This document shows, piece by piece, positions 29,903 to 39,891 of a stretch of 64,000 nt of DNA (the first letter of the stretch is position 1; every line of letters starts with the position of its first letter). The stretch spans positions 124,001 through 188,000 of the forward strand of contig QPMI01000157.1 of assembly GCA_004431415.1 (NCBI GenBank). Direction: 5' to 3'. Source of the stretch: Cyanophora paradoxa (Eukaryota; Glaucocystophyceae; Cyanophorales; Cyanophoraceae). A program made the position numbers and the translations under genes. The notes below the pieces were generated by a model. The model was not told where the DNA came from, did no database searches, and saw only the letters and a program-made list of their open reading frames with translations.

Positions 29903-30637
29903 ATGCCCCCCAAACGCAAAATAGGCATCCCTGCTGGGGCTGTTGGTTATTCAGGCGGTGGTAACAATGGCTCCATTAACACAGACCCGCTTAAATTCAA
30001 TGGAATGAATGAGATAAAGCCCTCACAACAGCAAGAGGATCCCCTTAATGCCGCCTATGAGGAATCTTTTGATGACAAAGCCCCACAGACGTCCACCAGT
30101 GATCAGCTCAACATCTCCCCTGAAGCTTCTAAAATGAAGGCTGTGGGTGAGGGTGCCAGGCGAATTATAGGTGCTGCTGATGACAAAGGTCTTGGGCTCC
30201 AAGATCTATCACTCACTCGCAAAGGTGAGGGTCTCAGTAAAGAATCAGACAAGGTTATCCAGTCTATGGCGGGTGAAGTCACATACAAGACTGCTCCCAC
30301 CCAGAATATTCATCGAGTTCCCAAGGCTCAATGGGACGAAATGACTGCCAAGCTTAAAGATCTGGAAGCCAAATCAAGTGCCTTAGAGCAATATGTAACT
30401 GAGAAGAGAGAGAGATCCAAACTCAAGGAGATGCTAAGAAAGGAGGTGTTCAAAATGGGGATCACTGGGATTCCAGATAAACAGTTTATTGCCAAGAAAG
30501 AGAACCAAATTGATGAGCAAGCTGTTGATGAAATGAAAACAAAGACCCAAAAGGGGACTATTGAGCCAGGTGCTACAAAGGCTGAGGTGGACAAAGGTGT
30601 AGCCCCCACAGTGTATAAACGACGGGTTTGGCTTTGA
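29903..30637 (+). CDS. Hypothetical PLV protein with coiled-coil centre
   Basis: 244-residue intact frame, 28 bp after the ATPase. Low-complexity Gly/Asn/Ser N-terminus, then charged sequence with a heptad-like stretch around residues 140-180 (KAQWDEMTAKLKDLEAKSSALEQ is its core, positions 144-166). The C-terminus is basic. I do not recognise a family. A structural or scaffold role is possible from the position in the virion cluster. Confidence 0.6.
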   Translation: MPPKRKIGIPAGAVGYSGGGNNGSINTDPLKFNGMNEIKPSQQQEDPLNAAYEESFDDKAPQTSTSDQLNISPEASKMKAVGEGARRIIGAADDKGLGLQDLSLTRKGEGLSKESDKVIQSMAGEVTYKTAPTQNIHRVPKAQWDEMTAKLKDLEAKSSALEQYVTEKRERSKLKEMLRKEVFKMGITGIPDKQFIAKKENQIDEQAVDEMKTKTQKGTIEPGATKAEVDKGVAPTVYKRRVWL

Positions 30638-30665
30638 GAAAAAATAAACGTTTTTTCTATTATAA

Positions 30666-30896
30666 ATGGATGATACCATCAGTCTGGTTGAGTTCACCGT
30701 TGATAGTCCTGTTAGTGAGAGTTATATTAAGAGCGCTGTAGCAAACCAAAAACGATACAGGGAAGACCCAGAATATAGAGAGTTTAAGAAACAGCAAGCC
30801 TTGGCATCATATTATCGCCGAAGGGCACAAAAAGATGTTGTGAGGCCTATAGGGAGGCCAATTAAATATTATCAGACCACGGAGAGCAGCAACTGA
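30666..30896 (+). CDS. Small basic protein with AT-hook-like GRP motif
   Basis: 76 residues. Core EDPEYREFKKQQALASYYRR is followed by GRPIKYY. A diverged paralogue is at 35942-36133 with NDPEFRELHKK and GRPRKRNP. The GRP core with flanking basic residues resembles an AT-hook, so DNA binding is likely. Preceded by TTTTTTCTATTATAAATG, a TATA-like element directly at the start. Confidence 0.6.
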   Translation: MDDTISLVEFTVDSPVSESYIKSAVANQKRYREDPEYREFKKQQALASYYRRRAQKDVVRPIGRPIKYYQTTESSN

Positions 30897-30921
30897 GTTA
30901 TTTTGTTTCGTTAATAGTAAG

Positions 30922-31347
30922 ATGTGGCAATGGCTCCAACAATTGCTGGATATGTTTCATATACATGTGACCAGCAATTATAAATGTAGCTGTTGTGATA
31001 CTACTATTGACGTCAGCATTGGATCTTCCTCCCCAAGTGAGTCCAGGAGGAACTCTTTGGATGTGGTGATGGGTAGGGCTGGCTCCAATGAGGGGCGAAG
31101 GGGGAGCTTAGAACCTATTGGAGAGGTGAATGGCGCGGAATTGGTTGAGGCTGTAAATAGCGCATTGGATGAGTACCAAGGGCAACTACATGTTCAGGCA
31201 AGGCCTTCAACACCTGAAAGGGGGAACGTTTACACATATGGGGATCACTATAGGGAGGTTCAAGACGCTTTCAGTGATGCGGTGATTAGGGCCTACCATT
31301 TAAGGGAGCAGGTTGAACACATCACTGGCCATCAGGGAGGGTATTAA
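30922..31347 (+). CDS. Hypothetical PLV protein with CxCC pair
   Basis: 141 residues. The N-terminus is WQWLQQLLDMFHIHV, amphipathic, followed by KCSCCD and a Ser/Arg-rich stretch (SPSESRRN, NEGRRGS), then an acidic helix-forming C-terminal half. The 3' end overlaps the convergent gene at 31322-31558 by 26 bp. No family recognised. Confidence 0.5.
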   Translation: MWQWLQQLLDMFHIHVTSNYKCSCCDTTIDVSIGSSSPSESRRNSLDVVMGRAGSNEGRRGSLEPIGEVNGAELVEAVNSALDEYQGQLHVQARPSTPERGNVYTYGDHYREVQDAFSDAVIRAYHLREQVEHITGHQGGY

Positions 31348-31558
31348 TCTCGTTTCCAAGTATGAGGAGATCGTTTGATATTTTTTGCAAAGCTGCTTTG
31401 ATATGTGGAGACAGGGGGGCTATTCGATGACCAAGGTTGTACAGTTCTATAGAGAGGCGATGTATGGAGTTACTCAGTTCTGAGCTTGGAGACGTCAGCG
31501 CCAAATATGAGAGTTCAAAGGAGACCTCTACAAGGCGAGTATGGATGGGAGTTGTCAT
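31322..31558 (-). CDS. Hypothetical small helical protein
   Basis: 78 residues with regularly spaced Leu/Ile (ELSNSIHRLSIELYNLGHRI), suggesting a helical bundle or coiled coil. Convergent with and overlapping the previous gene. Begins beside the repeat-rich non-coding region. Coding status is uncertain. Confidence 0.4.
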   Translation of the reverse strand: MTTPIHTRLVEVSFELSYLALTSPSSELSNSIHRLSIELYNLGHRIAPLSPHIKAALQKISNDLLILGNEINTLPDGQ

Positions 31559-31767
31559 AATAATCTACTTTTAGGCAGCATAAAAATGCGAAAGGGGCGG
31601 CTCTGCGTAGAGCTTGATGAGAGCTTCACAGGAAAAAAAAGCGCGCTCAAAACGGCCAATCTGGTGCCGAGATATTCACGTTTGAAGTTCCTTAAGTGGC
31701 TCTAATTGAAAGTTTTAGAAACATTCTTATAGAGCTCTATAAGGAAATAGCTGCGCAATCTCAGCGT

Positions 31768-31990
31768 TGCGCGGCCATACAAGGAGCAATCTCAGGCTTG
31801 CGCAGCCACACACTGAGCAATCTCCGGCTTGCGCGGCCATACAAGGAGCAATCTCAGGCTTGCGCAGCCACACACTGAGCAATCTCCGGCTTGCGCGGCC
31901 ATACAAGGAGCAATCTCAGGCTTGCGCGGCCATACAAGGAGCAATCTCAGTCTTGCGCGGCCATACAAGGAGCAATCTCAGGCTTGCGCA
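31768..31990. repeat. 31-bp iteron array 1, seven units
   Basis: Units alternate between GCGCGGCCATACAAGGAGCA-type and GCGCAGCCACACACTGAGCA-type, each ending AATCTCAGGCTT or AATCTCCGGCTT. Starts are at 31768, 31799, 31830, 31861, 31892, 31923 and 31954, a strict 31-base period. Confidence 0.93.
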
Positions 31991-32000
31991 GCCCGCGTGT

Positions 32001-32154
32001 ATATGTATATGATATATATGAAAAAAAAACAAGTTTTGGTAAAAACTACAGCGCCGTGATCGCCATGACGCGGCGAGTCCGGAAAGCTATGATATATATA
32101 TATGTCATGCGACATTATGATATATCATATACATATATCATTATGGTATATACA
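32001..32154. repeat. 154-bp direct repeat, copy 1
   Basis: Near-identical to 32495-32648 and follows array 1 directly. Contains an A9 run, a GC-rich core (GATCGCCATGACGCGGCGAG) and alternating TA tracts. Confidence 0.92.
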
Positions 32155-32243
32155 AGTCGCTCAAATTGAAGTCTTATAAGGTCTTATAAGAGTTGTCTTA
32201 TAGAATTCTTTTCTAAAATCTTATATGGTCTTATAAGATTTAA

Positions 32244-32488
32244 TGTGCGTACCGTAGCGCAGTACGCAAGCCACTTTGCGTACCGTAGCGCCGTACGCAG
32301 CCCACTGTGCGTACCGTAGCGCAGTACGCAGGCCACTGTGCGTACCGTGGCTCAGTACGCAAGCCACTGTGCGTACCGTAGCGCAGTACGCAAGCCACTG
32401 TGCGTACCGTAGCGCAGTACGCAGGCCCCTGTGCGTACCGTAGCGCAGTACGCAGGCCCCTGTGCGTACCGTGGCTCAGTACGCGCGA
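32244..32488. repeat. 31-bp iteron array 2, eight units
   Basis: Units of GTGCGTACCGTAGCGCAGTA followed by CGCAAGCCACT. Each contains inverted GCGTAC/GTACGC halves. Two units carry GTGGCTCA in place of GTAGCGCA. Same 31-base period as array 1 but unrelated sequence. Confidence 0.93.
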
Positions 32489-32494
32489 ACGTAC

Positions 32495-32648
32495 ATATGT
32501 ATATGATATATATGAAAAAAAAACAAGTTTTGGTAAAAACTATAGCGCCGTGATCGCCATGACGCGGCGAGTCCGGAAAGCTATGTTATATATATATGTC
32601 ATGTGACATCATAATATATCATATACATATATCATTATGGTATATACA
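32495..32648. repeat. 154-bp direct repeat, copy 2
   Basis: Follows array 2 directly, as copy 1 follows array 1, so the whole array-plus-module arrangement appears twice. Confidence 0.92.
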
Positions 32649-32805
32649 TTTGGTATATGCGAAACTGAAAATATTCGTAGCTCGTCACCAGATCATCGTA
32701 AGGCTATGATGTTGGGGTCTATAAATATCTACTTTTTACGAGAAATCCAACGGTGATAGCGGCAAGGAGTGAATCGGTGATTTTAAGATGGGGTACTTAC
32801 AATTT

Positions 32806-33093
32806 TCATGACTTTCTCCAGCTAAAATTTGCTTTGTGGAGTAGGGCATACCCCTCCATGCCATAGTTATCACATATGATGTTCTCATATGCCTCCATCA
32901 ATCTGCGCAATTCTTTACTTTTCTGGGGGTTGATGTCTTGGGGGGACTTCCTATACTCATCATAATACTGCTGCCTGACTGCCTCCCACAGTTCAACCAT
33001 GTCCTCAAGGGGGATGTCATCATAGCTGCTATCTGAGTCCATGGTGGTACTGGTGGGCTTATGTAAGACTGTTTGGGGGGTTGGGGGTGTCAA
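32806..33093 (-). CDS. Hypothetical acidic/helical protein
   Basis: 95 residues: Thr/Pro-rich start, an acidic stretch SDSSYDDIPLEDMVELWEAV, then a helical basic segment. A second ATG at residue 18 may be the true start. No family recognised. Confidence 0.45.
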   Translation of the reverse strand: MTPPTPQTVLHKPTSTTMDSDSSYDDIPLEDMVELWEAVRQQYYDEYRKSPQDINPQKSKELRRLMEAYENIICDNYGMEGYALLHKANFSWRKS

Positions 33094-33570
33094 GAATCAA
33101 TTTTTGGTGGGCACTTGGGGGCTTGGGCTCTTCACCATGCTATATGAAGATGTCCTTAAGTGCTGGTGGCCTACAAGCAAGTGGGGTGGATTTTGGGGGG
33201 GTTAGGGGACTCAAGGAGAAGTTAGGGGGGGTTTCTGCCAACTGACGTCTTGTTGTTTAGGTTACCATTCTCAGTCTGGAAGGTGGGGTTTAGGGGGGAT
33301 TAGGGGGTTGTGGAGTGGGTAGGGGGGTATTCTCTCACAACTCTATATATTTCTGGCTTGTTGCTTAAAAATGAAAAGATTTGGAGGCTATAGGAGTTAT
33401 ATATCCCCCCCTAACCCCCCTAACCCCCCCACATGTATACATTATTACCATTTCTGGTCATAAAACAACCAGAAAGTAAAAAACGATCCCCCCCAGATCC
33501 CCCCCAAACTTCTGGAAACCCCCCAAACCCTCCCAAACCCCCCAAACCCCCCAGGCCTATCATGAGCCCC
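33094..33570. repeat. G-run-rich intergenic region with quadruplex potential
   Basis: Plus-strand G runs of 4 to 7 recur at about 33070-33330 (TTAGGGGGG-type). C runs of 5 to 7 dominate 33404-33554, including CCCCCCTAACCCCCC and CCCAAACCCCCC. The minus-strand transcript downstream of the helicase stop would therefore carry dense G runs. No gene is visible. Confidence 0.75.
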
Positions 33571-35843
33571 CTAATCCTCCTCCTCTTCCAAAAATTCCAC
33601 CAACAGCCCACAGCTCTTGAAGTAAGCCATCATCTCATCCCACTTGAAGACATAACACTCCCTTCCACAATACTTGGTAGGCCTCACATATTCCAGTCCA
33701 GCCATCTCAATGTAGAACTTCCTTGAGCTGAATTCATTCTTGAATTTATTAATTGTAATGAACTGCTGGAACCACTCCCACACCTGTTGCCTGTTCTCAG
33801 TCCTTGGTGTATCCTTGGTAATCTTTTGGGTGTCTACCAAATCCTTGGTGAACAAGGCAGTGACAGGAACACTTGCTTGTTGGGCAAGGTAGTAGCTGTT
33901 GGTCATTGGCCTGTCAGCATACCAGTTCACATCTGTGACATCCACCTTGTTTTTCAAGTAAAGGAATACCATGTGCTGGTTTCTTGGCTCCTTCAGCCAA
34001 TTACCCAGTGACTTGAAATATTTCATGTCACCCTTTTTCTTGTCACTCACCTCCACAATCACAAACCTTCTATCTCCAGCCTCCACTTTGATTGGTAGGG
34101 TGTTGTTGGTAGTAAATATGATCCTGGCAAAATTCCTCACCTCATGAGAATTGACATACTTAGCCTCAATTACAATTTTCTCAGCAGTGATCATGTCCTT
34201 GAGGGCATCACTGTTTGTGAAGGTGTCTTTGCCACTTGCCTCATTCACAGTGATAAGTAGTTTGTGCTTTCGCTGGTGGGCAAAGTTTCCAAATAAGTCC
34301 TTCAGTGGGTTGGCTGTGCTGAAAGCCAAGTCCCCACCCAGTATTTCATTTTGAAACCAATCCAATATGATGTTCTTCCCCACTCCTTGCTTTCCCTTGA
34401 AGATGATTGAAATCCCATTCAACTCCCCAGGTCTCTGAATAATGTGGGCAAAGTACTTCAGTATGTAATTGAATGTAGAAGCATCTTCACCACTGAGAAT
34501 CATCATGTGGTCAAGGAATGGGCTAACATCTTCCTCAGTTACATCAGGAGGAATATCCATTTTACTCACATCCATAAGCTCACCTTTCATACCAGCATAG
34601 GCATTAAACACCTTGGCAGTGGTGGAAGCAGATTTTACAGGAGGTGGGAGGAAGTCCAAGTAATCATACCTTGTGGCAGTCTCATCTTTCGCCCACTTTT
34701 TGATGAAGTTATGAGGCTCCATCTTCATAGACATTAGGTCAAACTCTGTGTACTGAATGTGAGGGTATACATCCTCAGCCAAGCTTTTGAAGCTGGTTGT
34801 GTCATACTTCTTGGTATGATCATTCCAAGACAAGACAAACCCAGGCTTCATAATGTGAGCAAGTCTGGCATCCATGTAGGGCTTGATCTCCATGTAATCA
34901 CAGTTGGTAGGAATTGGAGCAGTCTTGTAATCAATGTTGGAAAGGGAAGCTTGACATTCAGGTACATCAAACCCACTGGCCATAGGTTTTTCCACAAAAG
35001 TCACCCTGTAGCCAGTTTTTCCCTCCACATAATCACTAACCTCTTCCAAAGCACTCAATACTTTGGGGTCTTTCCTGATCATACATCCATCAAAGACCAA
35101 GACATCCACATGGAGCTTAAGAGCACTGAAGTACTCACAAGCAGCCATTAACACCTGATTCTCAAGGTCACATAGTACCATATTCATGGTGGAACAAGTA
35201 CATTGCTTTCTTTCTTGCGCTTAGCAATAGCATAGAAGCGCTGCTTCTCAATCCCACCAATGAATTGATGGACTTTGGCCATTTCCTCTTTGAGATCACT
35301 GAAGTACTTGTGATTGATAAGTAGGCTAGAGAGGTCAGCCCCTTGCCCACCATTGATGACTGCCAGAATGCTGCGCTTGACATCAGCCTTGGATTTCTGG
35401 GTGACCTCACAGAGATCATCAAGAATTTCATCCCTGCTCTGAACATATTTGTTCAGCTGAGGAGTGGCAATTGAATGTTTCTCACAATACTGAACAAGCA
35501 GGACAGGGTGGCAGTTCACAATGTCAATGTCATAGTAGTAGTCCTTGGAAATGGTGTGGCGAATTTCCCTACAGATGCTTTGAAGGCTGGGGGTTTTTCC
35601 ATCCACAAAGTACCTACCAGTGTTGTGCTTCACCTGCTTATATTTACAGGTGTGGTAGCCCTCATGATCGACGATAGAAAGTAATTTCTGGATGATGGCT
35701 CTCATTTGGGTCTTGTCAGTTTCAGGGCGAAACTGGAGATTATCAAAGTTCTCCACCACCCATTTGAGGTTACCTCTGTGGATGCGCTCAGTGAGAATGA
35801 AGGTGTTGCCATTGGGGTTGATTGAGCTGAATGAGGGAGCCAT
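33571..35843 (-). CDS. TVpol-SF3 helicase fusion (replicative polymerase-helicase), one frame break
   Basis: Reading from 35843, a 219-codon segment carries transposon-virus polymerase (family A-related) motifs: YYYDIDIVNCHPVLL (motif A type), KRSILAVINGG (motif B type), then after a one-base break at 35187 the motif C-like LVFDGCM. The rest is a superfamily 3 helicase: Walker A KGKQGVGKN, Walker B LLITVNEASGKD, and FTTNNTLPIKVEAGDRRF as the C motif and arginine region. TVpol-SF3 fusions are a common replication protein of PLVs. The stop of the first segment and start of the second overlap as ATGA, so two separate proteins are conceivable, but one extra base fuses them inside the polymerase domain. 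The G-rich region lies in the 3' untranslated part. Confidence 0.85.
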
Positions 35844-35941
35844 TCTATAATAGGGTGAGATAATTATTTCAGTGAACTATACCCTTAAGTACTTTTCAGA
35901 AAAAGGAGTAACTCCAATCAATTTTTTCGGACCCCCCACCC

Positions 35942-36133
35942 TCATACATAGGGATTTCGCTTCCTTGGCCGCCCCCTCCGGTCAGGAACAGCCTCTTCAA
36001 ACAAATACCTGATACACAATAAAGCGCCTGCTCTGTACGTACTAACCCTTACATATTTCTTGTGAAGCTCTCGAAACTCTGGGTCATTTTGAATCCTGCG
36101 TTGGATGTATCTCATTTGCTTTGTGTATGCCAT
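35942..36133 (-). CDS. Small basic protein, paralogue of 30666-30896
   Basis: 63 residues with NDPEFRELHKK and a C-terminal GRPRKRNP, an AT-hook-like core. Conserved spacing with the other copy supports both as real genes. Likely DNA-binding. Upstream sequence holds TATAGTATAG. Confidence 0.6.
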   Translation of the reverse strand: MAYTKQMRYIQRRIQNDPEFRELHKKYVRVSTYRAGALLCIRYLFEEAVPDRRGRPRKRNPYV

Positions 36134-36328
36134 TGCTTGATGCGTTTCCTCTTATAGTATAGTTGAGATTTCTTTTTAAGTAGATTTCACTCTTCAAAAC
36201 GTTGGAGGGATAGCTTACATGCGCGTACTATTTTTTGGGTGGGCACCCAGTTACTCAGCCTCTTCTCAATCTTGCCACATTGAGTAATCATCTGATTAAT
36301 CCAATGAACCTCCCCAAATCACAGAAAT

Positions 36329-36685
36329 TTATGTCCCAGAAGCATGTTTAAATAATGAGTTTCTGAGCTCTTTGCTCTTTTGAACAAAGATATTCTTGAC
36401 ATCACTCCACAAGAGTTTGATAATTGGATTTGACCCTTCACCATACTGCCATGTAGAGGAGTTACCAACCCGAAAATACCATAGTCCTTGTTTTTTACCT
36501 TCAGGGATTCTGTAAAGCACCTTGTGACTAAGAGCCAGACGGGCAACTTCAGCTATTGACTGGTCAGTGCCCTCCATGATACATCGTGAGACAGCTTGTT
36601 TAATAGCCTCCTCATTCTTGGATTGGACAGCAGCCACTTCAGTGGTGTCAATCGTGAGAATTCGAGCATCCATTGTGACAATCAT
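36329..36685 (-). CDS. Hypothetical PLV protein
   Basis: 118 residues beginning MIVTMDARILTIDTTEVA, with a helical N-terminal half (EEAIKQAVSRCIMEG) and an aromatic middle (GLWYFRVGNSSTWQYGEG). Divergent to the polymerase B gene, whose start is 105 bp away. A frame change near 36480 cannot be excluded, because a second frame stays open to 36319. Family not recognised. Confidence 0.45.
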   Translation of the reverse strand: MIVTMDARILTIDTTEVAAVQSKNEEAIKQAVSRCIMEGTDQSIAEVARLALSHKVLYRIPEGKKQGLWYFRVGNSSTWQYGEGSNPIIKLLWSDVKNIFVQKSKELRNSLFKHASGT

Positions 36686-36789
36686 CTTGATCTCCTTTGA
36701 ATATAGTAGAGAAAATAATCTTTAAGTAGTAACTATACCAGCACTTAAAGAAATAAAATGTTCCCTATATAGAATACAGCCCCACAACC

Positions 36790-39700
36790 ATGCCCGCCCC
36801 AGCCACTACCAAATTAAGGAGCTCCAGGACAAGATTCTCGGGAATCTGGCGTTCTTACTGGCCAATCACTCCATCAGTGAAAGTGAATATGAATCTTATA
36901 TTAAACAGACCAACAAGAAGCTCAAGGGGCTTCAAGCTCTCAATCGAGAGCTATTAGGGAAAATCGAGACCCTTGATGAGACTGATCGCCTTGGCCAAAT
37001 CCAAGTCGAACAAACTACCACAACTCAAGTCAGAGGAGATGAATACACTACCTTAATAAATGAACATCGTGCTCTTAATAATAAATACATTGATTTTACC
37101 ATCAGGGCTCACCACCAGATCCTGACCACTCAAGAGTTTATAGACACCTACTCTGAGGAACTCCACACAAGGCTCCAAGATGCCATCAATTCACAGATGT
37201 CGATTAAAACTCGCTTTACGTTTGTCTGTCGCTTTTCAAAAGCAAACAATTCGAGAGACTTTATTACCAAGCACATTTACAGCACCTATGCTATCATGAC
37301 AAGATCTCGAACCCTCACTAAAGAAACTGCGAAATTAGCTAAGGAATGCCAATCGCAAATTAATGTCACAGACAGCTATAAACTCCAAAGCATTGAGGCT
37401 TTGAGAGTGATTGTTCTGTCCTTTAAACCCATCTCAGGAGGTGCTTTTATCCCACTCCCAGAGTGGCTCAAAAATAAACGAGCCATTGTCAATGTTAATA
37501 ACAAGGACAATAGATGCTTTGAGTATGCTATCCTTTCTTATATTCACAAGGACGAAGTAAATAGCCACAAGCGCAATGAGACTTCCCAATACAGGAGGTG
37601 GTTCAAAAAAGAACTAAATTTCGAGGGCATTGAGTTTCCTGTAAAGGCAGATGCTGATACTATTGATCTCTTTGAAAATCTCAATCCAGCAATCTCTGTT
37701 AATATTTACGACCCCTCTAACTCTACAGAAGAAATTAATCTACTCCACAACAGCTCCTCAAGGAACAGGAAACACCAAGTGGATCTGCTGCTAATTACAG
37801 ACGAAAATGGTAACAGTCATTATACCACAATATTCAGCATGTCCAGAGTCTTAGCTAAAAATGATAAGCAGCGACTCCATTTCTGTAAAACCTGTTCCAA
37901 CCACTTCAAGACTGAGGAGAAGCTTCAATCCCACATTCAAAGCAAACGTTGTGTGGATTGGAAGACAAGTGCTGGAGAGACCCCAAAACAACCCACATTC
38001 ATTGAATTTGGTCTTAAACATCTCTCAAAGACTGTATTCCTCCCGTGATTGCCTATTGCTATTTCGATTATGAAACAGATATTTCTGGTATGTTCAAGAT
38101 CAAATCAATCTCACTGACAGCTCTTCATAATAATAGAGTAGTACTCACTAAAACCACTCCAACATCTTTGAGCTCCTGAGTACCCTCGACAGCACAGCCC
38201 CAGAGCTATTCAAAGCCCTATTTACCAACATCCCAATGTCACTGACCAAAGAGCAGAAACGTACCCATTACCTTGCTAAAACCTGCTACATCTGTGAGGG
38301 TACGTTTTCCCAAGACAACTATAAAGTGAGGGATCACGACCACCAAACTGGCGATTTTGTAGGCACAGCATGTCGCAAATGTAATCTCCACAGACGCACC
38401 AGCAATCTCACCAAGATTCCCATAGTGACCAATGATCTGTCCCTATCTGGAACGCAGATATTCAAGGCAGTCGCCTTAAATCCCGAAAAAAGGGTGGAAG
38501 TCCTCGCAAAATCGTTTGACAGCTACATGTCGATCACCTGGGGCTGTTTCAAATTCATTGACATCAAAAACTTTATTGATTATGGCGTCCAGAACGTGGA
38601 AGGATTAATGGAAAAGTTCCAGCTTTTCCGCCAGAAATCACACAAAACTTTTGGGATGGATGCTGCCCACTATGTCTCAAGTCCGGGGCTTTCGTGGGAC
38701 AGCATGCTATCTATTACCAAGCCTAAAATCGAGCTTCTTTCCAACCTTGATATGTACAACATGGTTGAAGGCATGATCAGGGGAGGCCTTTCGATTATGA
38801 ATCATAAATATGCCAAAAAGGAAAGGGACAGACACATTATATATTTGGATGCCAATAACCTATATGGATATGCCCTGTCCCAAACGCTACCCCTCTCGAA
38901 TTTCCAATGGCACCCAGAACCCTCAAATTACGACCTGTCATCAGCAGAGGGGCCATCTTAGAAGTTGACATCCATTATCCCAGCACCTCCATCAACTCCA
39001 CAAAGAGCTACCTCTTGTCATCAAGAGAGCAGAGGATGGACTTCAAGCAGCCTGCGAAGACATTTGTAATTATGTGGTGTCGAAACCTTTGCTCCAATTC
39101 ATGGTAGCGCAAGGCTTAAAGGTCACCAAAATCCACAGGGTGCTAACATTTACTCAGGCTGCCTTTATGAAGCCTTACGTCGAATCCAATGCCCAAAACC
39201 GCAAAGCAGCCCCTTCCAAACCCGAAAAGGACTTCTTTAAGATCATGAACAATAGCCTTTTTGGCAAAACCATTGAGAAAGTGAGAGGAAGGTCTAATGT
39301 CAAGATTGCCACCAACGAAAAGCAATTTATGAAATACGCCAGATCGCCCCTACTCAAAGCAGAAACAAGACTAAGCGATTCAGCAGTAGCCTTCGAAATG
39401 CTACAAAAAGATGTCAAGTTAGATAAGCCCATAGCAATTGGGGCAGTTGTTTTAGATCTTGCCAAGCTGCGCCTATTTGATTATTATTATAACACCATCA
39501 AGCGGAAATGGCCAGACTGTAAACTGCTTTTTACTGATACAGATTCGCTTTGCCTTCAAATAAATTCGAAAACTATAGCAAAAGACCTACAAGACATTGA
39601 CACACACCCCACAGAGCTTGGAAAGTTCAAAAATGAGTTTGAGGGCAGAACCATTATTGAATATGCTGGGGTAAGGCCGAAATGCTACAGCATTAAAACA

Positions 39701-39880
39701 GATGATGAGGAAATAAAAAAGCTGGCAGGTGTTTGTAAGGAGACCATTCAAGCAGATCTGTCTTTCCAAGATTATAAAGACCATGTGCTCCACCAAAAAC
39801 CCAAGCAAATCGAAATGACTGTCCAAAAGAAGCTTGAAAATGAGACCTTCAATGTGAAGATGTCAAAGATTGCTTTCTAA
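36790..39880 (+). CDS. polB: Family B DNA polymerase, protein-primed/Polinton type (several frame breaks)
   Basis: About 1,030 codons. A coiled-coil-like N-terminal extension is followed by the domain usual in viral/organellar type PolB (WLKNKRAIVNVNNKDNRCFE, then a C-x2-C/H-x4-C zinc finger near 37890-37960). Motifs in order: exonuclease FDYET (about 38068), an HNH-like Cys/His insertion (CYICEGTF ... VRDHDHQTG ... CRKCNL), motif A LDANNLYG (about 38850), motif B KIMNNSLFGKT (about 39240), motif C FTDTDSL (about 39532). Breaks near 36826, 38045, 38150, 38950 and 38990 each need one base. It synthesises DNA, probably from a protein primer. Its presence beside TVpol is notable. 11 bp precede the integrase gene. 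Confidence 0.85.
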
Positions 39881-39891
39881 TCCCAATATAG

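Larger units (their letters stand above)
31559..32805. other. Repeat-rich non-coding region, candidate replication origin
   Basis: 1.25 kb without a credible gene. It contains two arrays of 31-bp repeats (31768-31990 and 32244-32488), a pair of 154-bp direct repeats (32001-32154 and 32495-32648) rich in TATATATG with palindromic parts, and short CTTATAAG repeats between them. Short open frames in the first array follow the repeat and are not genes. Iterons plus AT-rich unwinding-prone sequence are typical of origins; the assignment is inference. Confidence 0.6.

Noticed and set aside
31767-32169. Small repetitive ORFs in the iteron region
   Set aside because: They translate the 31-bp repeat in successive frames and lack independent coding signals.
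31768-32488. CRISPR-like array
   Set aside because: Repeats are contiguous with no unique spacers, and the context is a eukaryotic virus-like element.
33404-33425. Telomeric repeat
   Set aside because: CCCCCCTAACCCCCC resembles telomeric DNA, but there is no uniform tandem array and it lies inside a PLV.
35184-35187. Translational coupling of TVpol and helicase by an ATGA overlap
   Set aside because: Such coupling is a prokaryotic habit. The break falls inside the polymerase domain and matches the single-base loss seen elsewhere.
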